A stretch of 64,000 nucleotides of DNA, from NCBI GenBank assembly GCA_007844125.1, contig CM017558.1, forward strand, positions 29,505,264 through 29,569,263. The letters are read 5' to 3'. Under the pieces are notes generated by a model that was given only the letters and a program-made list of their open reading frames with translations, was not told where the DNA came from and ran no database searches. Shown piece after piece: positions 1 through 13,510 of the stretch. The stretch is from Sinonovacula constricta (taxonomy: Eukaryota > Mollusca > Bivalvia > Cardiida > Solecurtidae). The position numbers and the translations under genes are program-made. Position 1 is the stretch's first letter. Each line of letters begins with the position of its first letter.

Positions 1-39
1 TAAACTATATAAATAATATTTCCACTTTGATTTTTCGTT

Positions 40-190
40 CCCATCACATGCTGTTTTATTGTTCCCTATTATCTAGGAGAGACAACGGTATAGCATACAA
101 CTGTAAAAAGTCAATAAGGATGCGACATGTCGCTCAACAATTGTTAGGTTTGTGGTCAAAGACCGGATCTGCACAACAGTTGCTAAAAAG
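40..190 (+). repeat. module junction segment
   Basis: ctgttttattgttccctatt / atctaggagagacaac ... gaccggatct resembles 13543-13570, 25080-25210, 31800-31935 and 33125-33270. Confidence 0.55.
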
Positions 191-837
191 CATATAGACA
201 GGAAATTTCACCGATGGTTATAGTTTCAAAAATACTATCTAGGTTGTCCAGCGAGGTAGATCTATAAACGTAAAACTGTTATCGAAAAGACTACTATCAA
301 TTAATAATTCAAAAGCTAACCACAATATTCTTCAATTGTATAAATAAAATGTATAGATTGTTGCGGTATATCACATCACATACAAGAAAATGTTTAATTA
401 ACAGTGCATACTGTTTGAACTACATTATATTGCTCCTTCATACTTTTATTTTATTTGTCGGCAAAGTCCTTGTCTAATCCTTTTCCAAATCTCAGGACCG
501 AAAATGCTACAAAGATGGTCTAAACAATAAAGTGCTTCAAGACACCTTTTTACAATGATTGATCAGCGGAATCCCAGCTGTAACAAAGTGTGTTCTTCAG
601 TTTTGTTTAATTTGGGGGAAAATGAAGCGACTCTTAATTGATGTTTTAGTTAACATTTACAAAACCAGAACGTTGTTATAAAAAAAAATTGTGTGATATT
701 CTCTTGATTCATATTAATAAAATGTTATTAAAAAGACGCATATGTAAATGTGTGGGGTTGAATGTTTGGATTTGAGATATGTTAATGTTGAATGTTGTGT
801 TGTGTGTTTACAATATTTTATCTTCTGGTGATGTTTT

Positions 838-985
838 GTTTGTTTTTTATTTTGTTTTGTGTTTGTTACATCACACAGAAACAATTTTGGTCATATTGAC
901 GACGTCCAGCTAATTATCGGTAGAGGAATACATCAGACATATGTCCAGGTGGAACCACTGGTGCACAGCAGGTTAGCTGGAAAGA
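838..985 (-). mobile_element. SINE family C, head-less fragment
   Basis: It shares tggtcatattgacgacgtcc, gtggaaccactggtgcac and gcaggttagctgg with the family C copies, but lacks the tRNA-like head. Confidence 0.5.
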
Positions 986-3176
986 TACCGTTGGGTATAG
1001 TTTATTAAATGTAATGTTAGATTTCTTCTAAATTATACAAAGCATATAAAACCTTGTTATATTTTCTTAATACATATACGAAAATATTATTTAGTCAGCA
1101 CTTACAGCTATCAAATTGTATCATTGTTTTAGTTAATAAAATAAATAATAAATAAAATTAATTAAAATAATTTATCGATTATCTTCACCCATGCCCTTCG
1201 CTGCGAAAAAAATGAACGAAGTGACATTGGAAACAATCAAGGTTTCATAAATAGGTGTTTAACACAAAAGTTATTTTATTCAATATTAAAATAATCGAAT
1301 GTTCCTTTTGAATGTCCATTTTAATCACCTGCATATATCGCTTACACGGTGCATCGTCTTCAAATGTATGAACTGTCTACATTCATAAATTTCAGTTTTT
1401 AATCAGACATATATACATCATTCTACATTGTCTTATTATATTCATTTTTTAAAACTGTTTGGTCTTGTTTTCTAGTTTCTAATTTACGTACGTAAATATA
1501 TCGACCCGATGTTACGAGTCCTTGTATATTCTTCTCGAAATCGCGATACCGTACATACATATACATGCCTCTCAAGCTTGCAGTTCTGACGTGTTAAAAT
1601 ATATTTTGTGTGACTTTCTAAATACATACATAGATCTTTGATGTTCTATATATGAAACGTTGCTCCCTATCTAAGCTAAATGACAATTTAAATATTTTGT
1701 TTTTATACAATTCCTAAACTTCTTAGAAGTCTAAAAGTTCCTTTCTGAATAATTCCATTCGTCAGAATGAATTGTGCGTGTGAATTCAAAATAGTTATAT
1801 GTCCTGTGGTGTTCCAAGGCTATGTCATTACGCTTTTTAATTGTCGCAACTCACGTTCTCTATTTATAATATTAGAGAACACGTGAACTTACATGTGCTA
1901 TCTTTCTTTAGATAAGTATTACTATTTTTGCAGTAAGGTGAGGTTTATTGCATTTTTATTTTTGCTGCACAATAATTTAAGTTGTGGACAGCCGGCAATT
2001 TCCAGACAAATTTTAAAAAATCGAAGCTCCATCCTGTCTTCATATATAATCAAAACAGTCAATGTTATTGGATTTGTTTCTCCGGTTTATAATTTATATA
2101 TTTCAATTAACCAAACCTCCATTTTCCGAATCCTCTAAAAACTCAATATCCAGTGCCTGCTGCAACAATTATGCTGCTTCAAATATTAGACAAATTTAGA
2201 GACATATTTTAATGGAAGTCTAAATATTGATTAAAGAAATCCCGTCTATAACAAATTGACAGATTTATCCCTGTACAGAAAAAACGTAGCTAACATGTTT
2301 TCTTTGAAAATGAGTCTTAAATCTCAATGCCGTCTTCATAAATTACCCCGGAATCAGAATGGATGAAATGCGTGTGTCAATATTTCCTGAGCCTTTTAAA
2401 TGACATTTCGTAAAATCATTCACACTCTCTCATAGCTGTTATTTATATTTTATGCAATTTTATTCATTCAGGAAAATTATAGACCTCCATGTATAACAGA
2501 AATAAATTGTAATTAATAATGAAATACAACGTGAAGCGTTCATACTTTTGGGTTTTGTTGTTAAATGTTTTGCATGTTATTTTTTTGTTTTTAGTCCATA
2601 ACAGTGTTAGTCTATATAATTGAATCGAGAAATGATTTATAGTTTTAAATAGTTTCATAACAATCAAAATTCAAAAACTAAGTATAAATTGTAAACGATT
2701 ATTTATTTATTTGCTGCACATATGATACATTTTGTGTTGTTGTTTTTTTTGTTAAAATTAGTAGTTTATGGCAGTCTACTGTTTGATCATAATTTTTGAC
2801 ACTTAATTGATTGTAATTTAATAAAATATTCGAAACTAAATTTAAGTGTGTGTAATACAAGTTTATTCATTTTCTGTTCTTAGTGAGTACCATTAATTAC
2901 GAAAAATTACAGATTATAATAGCACATGTGTATCAAAATTAAATTAAATGTTTGTATCGTTGCTAGCAACAACGACCAAAGATATCATAAATATATTATT
3001 TAACTCATTCACTATGAAAGTTTTATCCTGATACTTTTATATGTCATTGAAAGGACTAATAATAGACTTGTAAATTTGATTTTAATTTAAATAAATGTAA
3101 AACATGGCGATATTAATTGGAAGAAGCCTAAAGTAGTAAACGTACATTATGGCATTTTTCATACAGAATCTTCTAT
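986..3176. other. AT-rich sequence, nothing recognised
   Basis: No conserved coding frame, RNA gene or transposon end is visible. The 60-80-codon frames at 1893 and 2464 are chance. Confidence 0.5.
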
Positions 3177-3480
3177 TATGTTTTTTGTTGTTGTCGTTAT
3201 TGTTTGTTTTGTTTTGTTGTCGCTGTTGTTTGTTTATTTGATTTGTTTTGTTGTTGTTGTTTGTTTGTTTTGTTTTGTTGTCGCTGTTGTTTGTTTATTT
3301 GTTTTCTTTTGTTGTTGTTGTTGTTGTTGTTTGTTTGCTTTGTTTTGTTGTCGCTGTTGTTTGTTTATTTGTTTTCTTTGGTTGTTGTTGTTTGTTTTGT
3401 TTGTGGTTTGGTTTTTGTTCTTGTTTTCTGGGGTGTTTTGTTTGGTTATTGTGTTTTGTTTTTTTTTAGTTATTGTTTTT
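3177..3480 (+). repeat. G/T-only low-complexity tract
   Basis: Nearly pure ttg/tttg repeats with the internal unit tttgttgtcgctgttgtttg occurring three times (period about 80 bp). Apparent open frames on both strands are by-products. Confidence 0.92.
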
Positions 3481-3515
3481 TGGCTGAAGAAGGATGAAAT
3501 GTTTATTAAAAGTGC

Positions 3516-3785
3516 ATGCATAAACCAAAGCCCAATAAATACCCAAGAGTTGGGGTGACAACTTGTTCCATTCATCCCAGCTACATAATAAAAGTCATAA
3601 AAACAACATCCTCATTTTCATTGTGGAGTACAACGTTTGACAGCTACCTAGATAAAACCGCCGGAGAATTGCAGGTCAGCTACAAGACCTGCCCCCATGA
3701 AAACTTTCCTTCCCTAATGACATATTCTCAAGACGTCAGAGCCATGAAGTTAGAGGTGTTGCAGGAGGTGTACTCGACCAACTAG
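3516..3785 (+). other. protein-like open frame, unidentified (possible terminal exon or relic)
   Basis: The last about 52 codons read TTFDSYLDKTAGELQVSYKT, then CPHENFPSLMTYSQDVRAMK and LEVLQEVYSTN before TAG. They are richer in GC than the surroundings and balanced in amino acids. An acceptor-like cccag lies at about 3577-3581. I do not recognise a family and see no partner exon. Confidence 0.3.
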
Positions 3786-6703
3786 ATAAAGTATACCTTT
3801 TGCTTCGAGATTTAGAGTGCTTGTATATTGACTTGTTTATTCCATATCAGTATCAACAATGACTCTGTCCCTACATTCATTCTTAGTGGTCTCTTCTTGA
3901 ATGATTTAAAACGCTTGCGGCATATTTGTCTGGATAGCATCTTGCTCGGATATACTGATAATTAATTAACAAAATAATGTTTACAAATATTAAAAGATGA
4001 ATTATTCTATAAAAGATTTTTAATAAAAGACTGGTAGAAATGTAGCAGTCGAGCAAAGGGTTATAGATAGCGATTAAAGTCATATTCAACAATGAACAAT
4101 AAGACTGATGGTTCAAAAACGATCTGCTTCACGTTCAGTATAGTTCTGTATAGATTCAGTATGTTTCGTACAACAGCAATATTCATCGTTTTTTATATAA
4201 TGTCATCATGATACCATGTCTAGAGAATGTAACACTATTAATGATATGGTACTTTAACTCACTTAAAATGCACTTAGTTTGGATTTCAAATTCCAGAGTG
4301 CTTAAAATAAAATGGCACCTACGATACATTCTCATTTTCCTACTTCGGGAACATTTCTTACACTTTTCCCAAACAATTGAATTTAAAACGTAGAAACTAC
4401 CCGTGGGAGGCGTAATTGCAGGTAAAATACAAATAGATGAACATTCATGAGGCGCCATCCCGCTAGGGTGATACATAATAAGTTTAAGCTAGATGTAAAC
4501 TTAGTTGAATTGGTGTACTTTACCTGAAATCAAAATGTAAACATCAACAATCAGAAAGACTAAAGGAATCAAAGAGATGATCTCTTATGAAGATATCATA
4601 CATTGTAGTGAAAGCATGTCATATAATTTGTTGTAAGACACATTACTTTAGTATCAGATCAACCACTATTAAGATGAAGTAATGTAAAGGAAAGTTTTAA
4701 AGAAGTGATTGTCTACGTATAATCGAATGACCAGCAAAGGGAGAATAAGAGAAAAGAACTGTGATTTTGCATAGGATATTCTATTGCTATAGTACTTTTA
4801 ATATGAAAAATGCAGTCTTGTCCAAACTGCTTATACGAAAATTCTTACCAATGCCGTTGATTTCTAAGGGTTGTCCTTTCGCAGTTGCTTATGCTGACAA
4901 TGTTTTCAGTTTAACGTTAAACGCATGTATACATTTGTCTTGCTTGCACTTGTCTGTTTGATATAGTGTTAAATACTTGATTTTACAAATATCATTGGCT
5001 TGACGTTAAAACAAAAAAAAAAATAGTTAGAAGGCGTAGAGAGGTTGCAAAGGGAGAGAGACTTTAAAAGGACTGCTGTCTGGTGTAGCAAAATTTAACA
5101 ATTGCCGTTGCTTTTCCAAATGTTCCGCACAGAAACAGATATTGACTAATCTCATGGCATCATAAAATGAACCTTAAATTATTTCTGAACATGTATATTC
5201 TAATGGCCCATGTAGTGATTTTAAACTTTAAATAGGACAAAATGTAGAAAACTGCACACGCTACAAAGTGAAAAAACAGCATTTGTTATTGATTCATACA
5301 CGTAGACCATCGGTAATGCTATACAGTTCTGAATGGAAGAACTGTTCAAGAGCGGAAATTGTCTTTACACATTACTTGGAACACGCGTGAAATATTGTTA
5401 TGGTCAACACACATGCAATACGTCCATTCTTTCTACGAGGTAAATTATAAAGACGACAAGAAGATTTTAGACATGTTAACAAGGAGATACATTAGCTTCA
5501 CTTTTTTCCGGAAACAGGATAGAAGTACACATATTGCTACTTCCTTTGAGAATCCATAAATCAATAATCAGATTGGTTTAAGAAGAACTTTTCAAACACT
5601 TAAATTGTTTAGGCTACTTGTCTGGAACTTACGAACATTGCGTATTGAGATTTACTAAATCGTTGAGTTGGTCTTTTGACTTATGCAGATTAAGAAGAGA
5701 AGAAACGGAGCTTAAGCAGTATATGGGTTTTTTGTAATTCTCTATTGATGCGGGGTTGTATATCTAATATCATGTGGAAACATGATAAGGCACGATAAAA
5801 CATTAACACAGCAATAATTGTAGTAATTTTAACAGTTTGAACGGGTGATACACTTTTCTGAAATTGAAGTATGCACTTGTTATGTTTGGTTCCTTTTAGA
5901 ACTTTCATAAAATCCCTAAAAGGCTTGCAATAGGTGAATATATTACATGTGTATTGTTTATTAAGATTTGAACAGATTTGACAAAGGATGCGATTGTGTA
6001 TCAACGCGAAAGAACATCATAATGATAGGTTTTTCTTCCAGTACTAAGATGAGCAAATCGATCGACGAAGAAACTATGCAACAAATTTGATACTTTATGC
6101 TGGCTTGGAACTAATGGTGTATATGCATGAGGCGAAATAGGAGATTATTCTAGTTTTATGTTCCCATTCCATCTGAACACAGATGCGTCAAGATAATAAT
6201 TATATCTCCAGAGTTCCGGGATCATAAAATGTGTGGTGATGATGATGTCTTATCTTTCAATGACAGAATTACGTGTGATATGGTAAGCAAAAAGAACGAA
6301 GTTACAAATCTCTCGATACAAATACCAAGAAAACTATCTATTGGTGCGTTTAGTTTGTATATTTTTCATATAAAATAGAACATGTTTTCATTTTAGTAAT
6401 CAATACATTTATTTCTTTGCTAATATTTATTACTTATTTCATTTAACTTCATTTACAAATTTTTCAACAGTAGAATAGTTGGCTAAATTGGGGTTATTTT
6501 GGTAAACCTAGACATAAAGCCTTTGAAGTTCAAGTTCGAAGCATCAATATATATTTTTCTCTTCATTTTTCCCTTTGGGTTTTCTCTCACTTTGGATTAA
6601 CAGATATGTATAAAGAGTGTAACGTGGTATTCAGATGATACATTCTGATTTTGTTTGGGCGAATTTCATTTTTCTTTACAGACTTGCCTTATAAGTCAGG
6701 GTT

Positions 6704-6716
<13 letters not shown>
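3786..6716. other. AT-rich sequence with one module fragment
   Basis: Apart from the 5.36-5.72-kb module fragment I see nothing that can be named. Confidence 0.45.
5359..5559 (+). other. short open frame in a module copy, unidentified
   Basis: 66 codons, for example FYEVNYKDDKKILDMLTRR. It is followed at 5620-5710 by the module sequence attgcgtattgagattt ... cttatgcagattaagaag that recurs at 9.93, 16.9 and 17.8 kb. Confidence 0.25.
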
Positions 6717-6767
<51 letters not shown>

Positions 6768-6787
6768 ACACACACAGCGAGAGAGAG

Positions 6788-6821
<34 letters not shown>

Positions 6822-6841
6822 ACGCACGCACACGCACACAG
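6717..6841 (+). repeat. (CA)n microsatellite with GA and CGCA interruptions
   Basis: About 30 CA units, then gcgagagagagac, then more CA with cgcacg variants. Confidence 0.97.
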
Positions 6842-8446
6842 ACTCATACACACATAACCATTTTTTAGTACCAGGTCGCAGAGTGATACGATAAATAGAA
6901 ATGCTTGGACAACTATCACACAAATATCAGACATTTTGTATGTCTGAATATTTTGATAGAAAAGGCTTAAGTGGAATTACAAGTTTTACTTTAGATAGAA
7001 TTATATATTAGGTCAGATCTGTTTCTATTTCTTTAATCTGGGGACCAACTGGATATTTAACTTTTAACAGAAGAGCTGTTAAATATCCATTTGGAATTAA
7101 ATTGACATCTGTTGACGATTTAATAGAATTATATTTGGCTGAATATTTTTACTTTGAATAATTTACTGGTTTCTGATGCCTCTACGCTTTCCTGGTTTAA
7201 AGAAACAATACATATTTTGGGATTACTTACTGCTTATCGATAGATTTGAGCATACAATTGTTAAGGGTCTAAATGTGGCTTACTACTTTGAATATGACAA
7301 GTGCCTAGCTGACCAAGAATTAACGTATCTTTCTTAAGATAATTTTAACTGGATAAACAACGCATTTAAATGAATGCATGCTTTCTAAATTTGATTTAAA
7401 AGTTGTACCGATAACTTGTTTAAATGAATTAAACTCAATACAAATTAAAAAATCAACATCGTGCTGCCTGTTAATATGTCTCCATGAGCCAAATTACTGA
7501 ATATAAAATACAATGAATTATGTCACATTTTGGTGGAAATATGCGTAAGAATATTACAAATGGTAAGGGTTGTTGACAAACGTTTTGCTCATACAATTGT
7601 TTTTGAACGCATGCGTATTGAAAAAGAAACTGTTATAAAGAGTTTTATTTTTTCCATTTTCTTTTTTTTCCTAAGACCTAGACCGAGTGGTTGTTTTACA
7701 ATTAAATGCAAATAGCAAATAAACTAAACAAACAAGAGCGTACAACCATTTCAGACAGACGCTCCTTTTATCGAAACCTTGTACAACACAATAAGTAAAA
7801 AAAAACTGGTCACTTTTCAACAATGAACAATCTTAAGGGGTCAAATGTCTGTCTATGAACCGGATCTGACATTAAAAATTGCCTGATCGAATAAGCTGCA
7901 CGTATTGTTTCGTTTCTCTTTTTTTGTGGCTTGTTTACCTAGAAAGTGTGCAACAGGCTGATGTAGTATTAAAGGCTTGATTAGGAAAAATTATATGTAC
8001 TAAATATTTATATGAGGGTAGGCAAAACTACCAGTTGACATGTTCAATCCTTTATTTAAAGTAACTTTATTTATTTTGAATTTCGCAAGTTTGAAAACAG
8101 GGCTAGACAAAAATACATGCTATATTTTAAATAATTTCTTATTATATGTCTTCTGTTTTTCTATGATTAAGATAAAGTGCTGCATCATTCGAATTATCCT
8201 GATCTAATATAATACATGTATAATAGCTACGGGCTGCAAAGATGATGACATTCGAATTAAAACACCTTCGGTTAAATGCATGTTGCAAATGTCGTTAATT
8301 CGATGTGTCTCAACTTGTTATTACTGTACGCACTTTCCAGTTTTTTGTCATTCGATTGGGTTGTCAGAAAGTAAAACGATGCGCCTTGCGATGTTAAATG
8401 AAAATGAAATGCATTTAATTATATTACATGATATCTAGATATTTGG
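6842..8446 (+). repeat. AT-rich; left part of a module copy from about 7840
   Basis: 7860-8260 parallels 16020-16360 (gatctgacattaaaaattgc ... atgtataatagctacgggctg). Nothing else is recognised. Confidence 0.5.
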
Positions 8447-8538
8447 TATTTATATGTAAGTAGGATATATTCCATGGTCGTAAAACAAAAAGTGAATTAT
8501 AAGTTCGATGTCAATCCACATCACATCACAAAACGAAC

Positions 8539-8585
<47 letters not shown>

Positions 8586-8601
8586 TGTTGTTGTTGTTGT
8601 T

Positions 8602-8657
<56 letters not shown>

Positions 8658-8831
8658 TGTATATGTAGTAATAGTAGTAGTACATGTAGAAGTAGTAGTA
8701 ATAGTAGTAGTATTATTCTCCTCATCATCATCATCATCAACATCATTAGTAAGTAGTATATAGTCCATTGTCGTATAACAAAAAGTGTATTATAAGTTCG
8801 ATGACAATCCACATCACATCACAAAACGAAC

Positions 8832-8916
<85 letters not shown>

Positions 8917-8949
8917 TAGTAGTAGAAGTAGTAGTAGTAGTAGTATAAT

Positions 8950-9006
<57 letters not shown>

Positions 9007-9020
9007 AAGTAGTAGTAGTG

Positions 9021-9059
<39 letters not shown>

Positions 9060-9205
9060 CATATAGTAGTAGTAATAGTAGTAGTATCATTTTCCTCCTC
9101 CTCATCATCATCAACATCATAAGTAAGTAGTATATAGTCCATTGTCGTATAACAAAAAGTGTATTATAAGTTCGATGACAATCCACATCACATCACAAAA
9201 CGAAC

Positions 9206-9248
<43 letters not shown>

Positions 9249-9286
9249 AAGTAGTAGTAGTAGTAGAAGTAGTAGTAGTAGTAGTA

Positions 9287-9346
<60 letters not shown>

Positions 9347-9354
9347 TAGTAGTA
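8447..9354 (+). repeat. three tandem units of 110-bp spacer plus TAG/AGT array
   Basis: The spacer (agtagtatatagtccattgt ... aagttcgatgacaatccaca / tcacatcacaaaacgaacg) occurs at 8447-8538, 8720-8831 and 9095-9205. Each is followed by a TAG array (8539-8733, 8832-9087, 9206-9354). The first array contains a TTG run. The leucine-, serine- or threonine-rich frames are by-products. Confidence 0.95.
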
Positions 9355-9896
9355 CAAATATTCTTGATATCATTAGTATCAATATTGTTATTTTAAGGTC
9401 ATGTCTTTTACAAGACCAATATTAATTTTGGTGCATAATTCCGGGCAGACAAAAAGTACAGCTAAGAAGAAAATGCCTGCAACGAAGTGGTATGAAGAAT
9501 TGCTTTTATTTCTTTGTCATTCAAAGATTTTCTCCGCTATTGTCAAAGAGAGCTGTAAATCAGATGGTTATACATGACAGTGAATGGTCGGACACAATAG
9601 CAAAGACATCCAAGAAATAGTGTACGGTTCAGCCACACGGAACACGCCAAGTCTGACGAAGTGGTATCTGTAAAGATAACTTAACTCTGAAAATGATTTC
9701 AAAGGAAACAAATAAACTATACTTTTTAACAGGATTGAAGTACGCTCTTCGTTATTATCTTAATGAAACTGTGGATCAATATGAAGATTCCTCACAAAAA
9801 AAGTGTCTTAAATCACATCCTTGCTTCCAAAATGGAAGGCACACAATCAGGAATCGAGATTGTTGCGATTATTTGGCAAAGCTATAGCTTTAATTC

Positions 9897-9943
<47 letters not shown>

Positions 9944-10778
9944 GCTTACGCAGGTTAGGAACAAGAGACTTGATGTCTCATGCAATGATTGTTTGTAATA
10001 TTGAAAGCAATAATACGCGATTGAGTTTTATATTAAGTATTAAAAATAAATTGCACTCATTCTATGACTTTGTATTGGAAAAACTGTTGTAATGTGTAGA
10101 ATGACAAGATGTTGTCTGATAGATACTTTATGTATTCAAAGCTGTCAGGAATAGCACACAATATTCAACAATAGTGTGTTCATTGAAAATATTTAGATTA
10201 CAATATGGCCAGCACTGAAAGATATATACACTACCCTCAATAATGCTGCATGTTTAGTGTCTGCATATGTCTATTTTAGTAACCATGTGCTTATATTATT
10301 GTACCTTCTTAATACCGGCAAAGCATATAAAAATATTATGTGTCTAAGTAATGAAAGACATTGAATTGAACTGTTTTACTTCACTTCACATTATTCTGGA
10401 AAAATCTGCCAAAGATTGCCCAGTGAACTCTTCGTCCAGCCTTCTGTACGCTTAACGACTGTTTATAACAGTCAATCGCTCCATATAGATAGTTCGCGAT
10501 TGGACAAAAATATTGAAAAAGGGCCTGCGTAGGGTATTGTAGTAACAATCTGTATAAATATTTGCGTTTTCAAAATATAATGGATTATAATCTTTGTGAT
10601 GAAAGTAAAATTCAGATCTCGTATTGCTTCTTGTAAGTTCTGCATGGTAAAAGCTAGTATGGTAATGCTTCTATCCAAAGATATCAAACTAGTGAAAACA
10701 TGCTTCTACGAAAGGATTAACCTATATTATAATAACTATTAATAGTGGGACAAATAACGTTCCCACTATTTGAGCACG
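9355..10778 (+). repeat. 1.4-kb duplicated unit, copy 1
   Basis: It matches 12063-13510 almost base for base, from acaaatatt...gatatcattagtat to cccactatttgagcacgtgta. It contains (TTTA) about 12. The 64-codon frame starting MISKETNKLYFLTGLKYALR is present in both copies, but the copies are too alike to show selection. Confidence 0.95.
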
Positions 10779-10779
10779 T

Positions 10780-10827
<48 letters not shown>

Positions 10828-10842
10828 CTAGTAGTACATGTA

Positions 10843-10884
<42 letters not shown>

Positions 10885-10893
10885 CATGTAGTA

Positions 10894-10947
<54 letters not shown>

Positions 10948-10965
10948 CTAGTAGTACATGTAGTA

Positions 10966-11022
<57 letters not shown>

Positions 11023-11052
11023 CATGTAGTAGTAGAAGTAGTAGTAGTAGTA

Positions 11053-11088
<36 letters not shown>

Positions 11089-11092
11089 CATA

Positions 11093-11160
<68 letters not shown>

Positions 11161-11163
11161 CAT

Positions 11164-11220
<57 letters not shown>

Positions 11221-11249
11221 CAGTAGTACATGTTGTAGTAGTAGTAGTA

Positions 11250-11291
<42 letters not shown>

Positions 11292-11331
11292 CATGTAGGA
11301 GTAGTAGTAGTAGTAGTAGTACTAGTAGTAA

Positions 11332-11396
<65 letters not shown>

Positions 11397-11455
11397 CAGT
11401 AGTACATGTTGTAGTAGTAGTAGTAGTAGAAGTAGTAGTAGTAGTAGTAGTACAT

Positions 11456-11515
<60 letters not shown>

Positions 11516-11518
11516 CAT

Positions 11519-11575
<57 letters not shown>

Positions 11576-11604
11576 CAGTAGTACATGTTGTAGTAGTAGT
11601 AGTA

Positions 11605-11643
<39 letters not shown>

Positions 11644-11650
11644 CATGTAG

Positions 11651-11727
<77 letters not shown>

Positions 11728-11772
11728 CATGTAGTAGTAGTAGTAGTACATTTAGTAGTAGTAATAGTAGTT
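10779..11772 (+). repeat. 1-kb TAG/AGT array with TACATGTA interruptions
   Basis: It is almost pure AGT triplets. acatg(t) breaks occur every 45-75 bp, and the composite gtacagtagtacatgttgta recurs at about 11219, 11396 and 11575 (spacing about 178 bp). It is noncoding; poly-Leu, Ser, Thr, Tyr and Val frames are by-products. Confidence 0.95.
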
Positions 11773-11782
11773 TATCATTCTG

Positions 11783-11950
11783 CTCCTTCTCATCATCATC
11801 AACATCATTAGTAAGTAGTATATAGTCCATTGTCGTATAACAAAAAGTGCATTATTTGTTCGATGACAATCCAAATCACATCACAAAACGAACGTAGTAG
11901 TAGTAGTTGTAGAAATAGTAGTAGTAGTAGAAGTAGAAGTAGTAGTAGTA

Positions 11951-11996
<46 letters not shown>

Positions 11997-12027
11997 AAGT
12001 AGTAGTAGTAGTAGTAGCAGCAGCAGC

Positions 12028-12061
<34 letters not shown>

Positions 12062-12062
12062 C
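11783..12062 (+). repeat. fourth spacer plus TAG/AGT array
   Basis: The spacer is at 11783-11893 and the array at 11894-12062, which carries gaagtag and cagcagcag interruptions. It repeats the 9095-9354 unit, so the tandem duplication includes spacer, array and 1.4-kb unit. Confidence 0.93.
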
Positions 12063-12608
12063 AAATATTATTGATACCATTAGTATTTATATTGTTATTT
12101 TAAGGCCATGTCTTTTACAAGACCAATTTTAATTTTGGTGCATAATACCGGGCAGACAAAAGGTACAGTACAGCTAAGAAGAAAATGCCTGCAACGAAGT
12201 CGTATAAAGAATTGCTTTTATTTCTTTGCCATTCAAAGATTTTCTCCGCTATTGTCAAAGAGAGCTGTAAATCAGATGGTTATACATGACAGTGAATGGT
12301 CGAACACAATAGCAAAGACATCCAAGAAATAGTGTACGGTTCAGCCACACGGAACACGCAAAGTCTGGCGAAGTGGTATCTGTAAAGACAACTTAACTCT
12401 GAAAATGATTTCAAAGGAAACAAAAAAACTATACTTTTTAACAGGATTGAAGTACGCTCTTCGTTATTATCTTAATGAAACTGTGGATCAATATGAAGAT
12501 TCCTCACAAAAAAAGTGTCTTAAATCACATCCTTGCTTCCAAAATGGAAGGCACACAATCAGGAATCGAGATTGTTGCGATTATTTGGCAAAGCTATAGC
12601 TTTAATTC

Positions 12609-12675
<67 letters not shown>

Positions 12676-13510
12676 GCTTACGCAGGTTAGGAACAAGAGA
12701 CTTGATGTCTCATGCAATGATTGTTTGTAATATTGAAAGCAATAATAAGCGATTGAGTTTTATATTAAGTATTCAAAATAAATTGCAATCATCCTATGAC
12801 TTTGTATTGGAAAAACAAATGTAATGTGTAGAATGACAAGATGTTCTCTGATAGATACTTTATGTATTCAAATCTGTCAGGAATAGCACACAATATTCAA
12901 CAATAGTGTGTTCATTGAAAATATTTAGAATACAGTATGGCCAGCACTGAAAGATATATACACTACCCTCAATAATGCTACATGTTTAGTGTCTGCATAT
13001 GTCTATTTTAGTAACCATGTGCTTATATTATTGTACCTTCTTAATACCGGCAAAGCATAATAAAACATACTAAGTATCTGTGCAATGAAAGACAGTGAAT
13101 TGAACTGTTTTACTTCACTTCACATTATTCTGGAAAAATTTGCCAAAGATTGCCAAGTGAACTCTTCGTCCAGCCTTCTGTACGCTTAACGACTGTTTAT
13201 AACAGTCAATCGCTCCATATAGATAGTTCGCGATTCGACAAAAAAAATGAAAAAGGGACTGCGTAGGGCATTGTAGTAACAATCTGTATAAATATTTGCG
13301 TTTTCAAATTATAATGGATTAAAATCTTTGTGAGGAAAGTGAAATTCAGATCTCGTATTGCTTCTTGTTCTGCATGGTAAAAGCTAGTATGGTAATGCTT
13401 CTATCCAAAAATATCAAACTAGTGAAAACATGCTTCTACGATTGGATAACCCTGAATTATAATAACTATTAATAGTGGGACAACTAACGTTCCCACTATT
13501 TGAGCACGTG
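12063..13510 (+). repeat. 1.4-kb duplicated unit, copy 2
   Basis: It has a few per cent of substitutions and small indels relative to copy 1. The (TTTA) run has grown to about 17 units (12608-12674). After 13510 the sequence continues into the module junction tgaccttccgccttatc, where copy 1 runs into the TAG array instead. Confidence 0.95.

Noticed and set aside
6651..6934. His/Thr and Cys/Val-rich frames
   Set aside because: Readings of the (CA)n microsatellite.
8447..9354. CRISPR-like alternation of repeats and spacers
   Set aside because: The 110-bp segments are themselves repeats and the intervening sequence is simple AGT; the DNA is eukaryotic and there are no cas genes.
8450..12080. 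Long homopolymeric frames (poly-Leu, poly-Ser, poly-Thr, poly-Tyr, poly-Val), up to 354 codons
   Set aside because: All are readings of the TAG/AGT arrays in different frames; no non-repetitive coding flank or splice signal.
9693..12599. Nearly identical 64-codon frames at 9693-9887 and 12405-12599
   Set aside because: They lie in a recent tandem duplication; identity reflects age, not selection, and diverged module copies do not keep the frame here.
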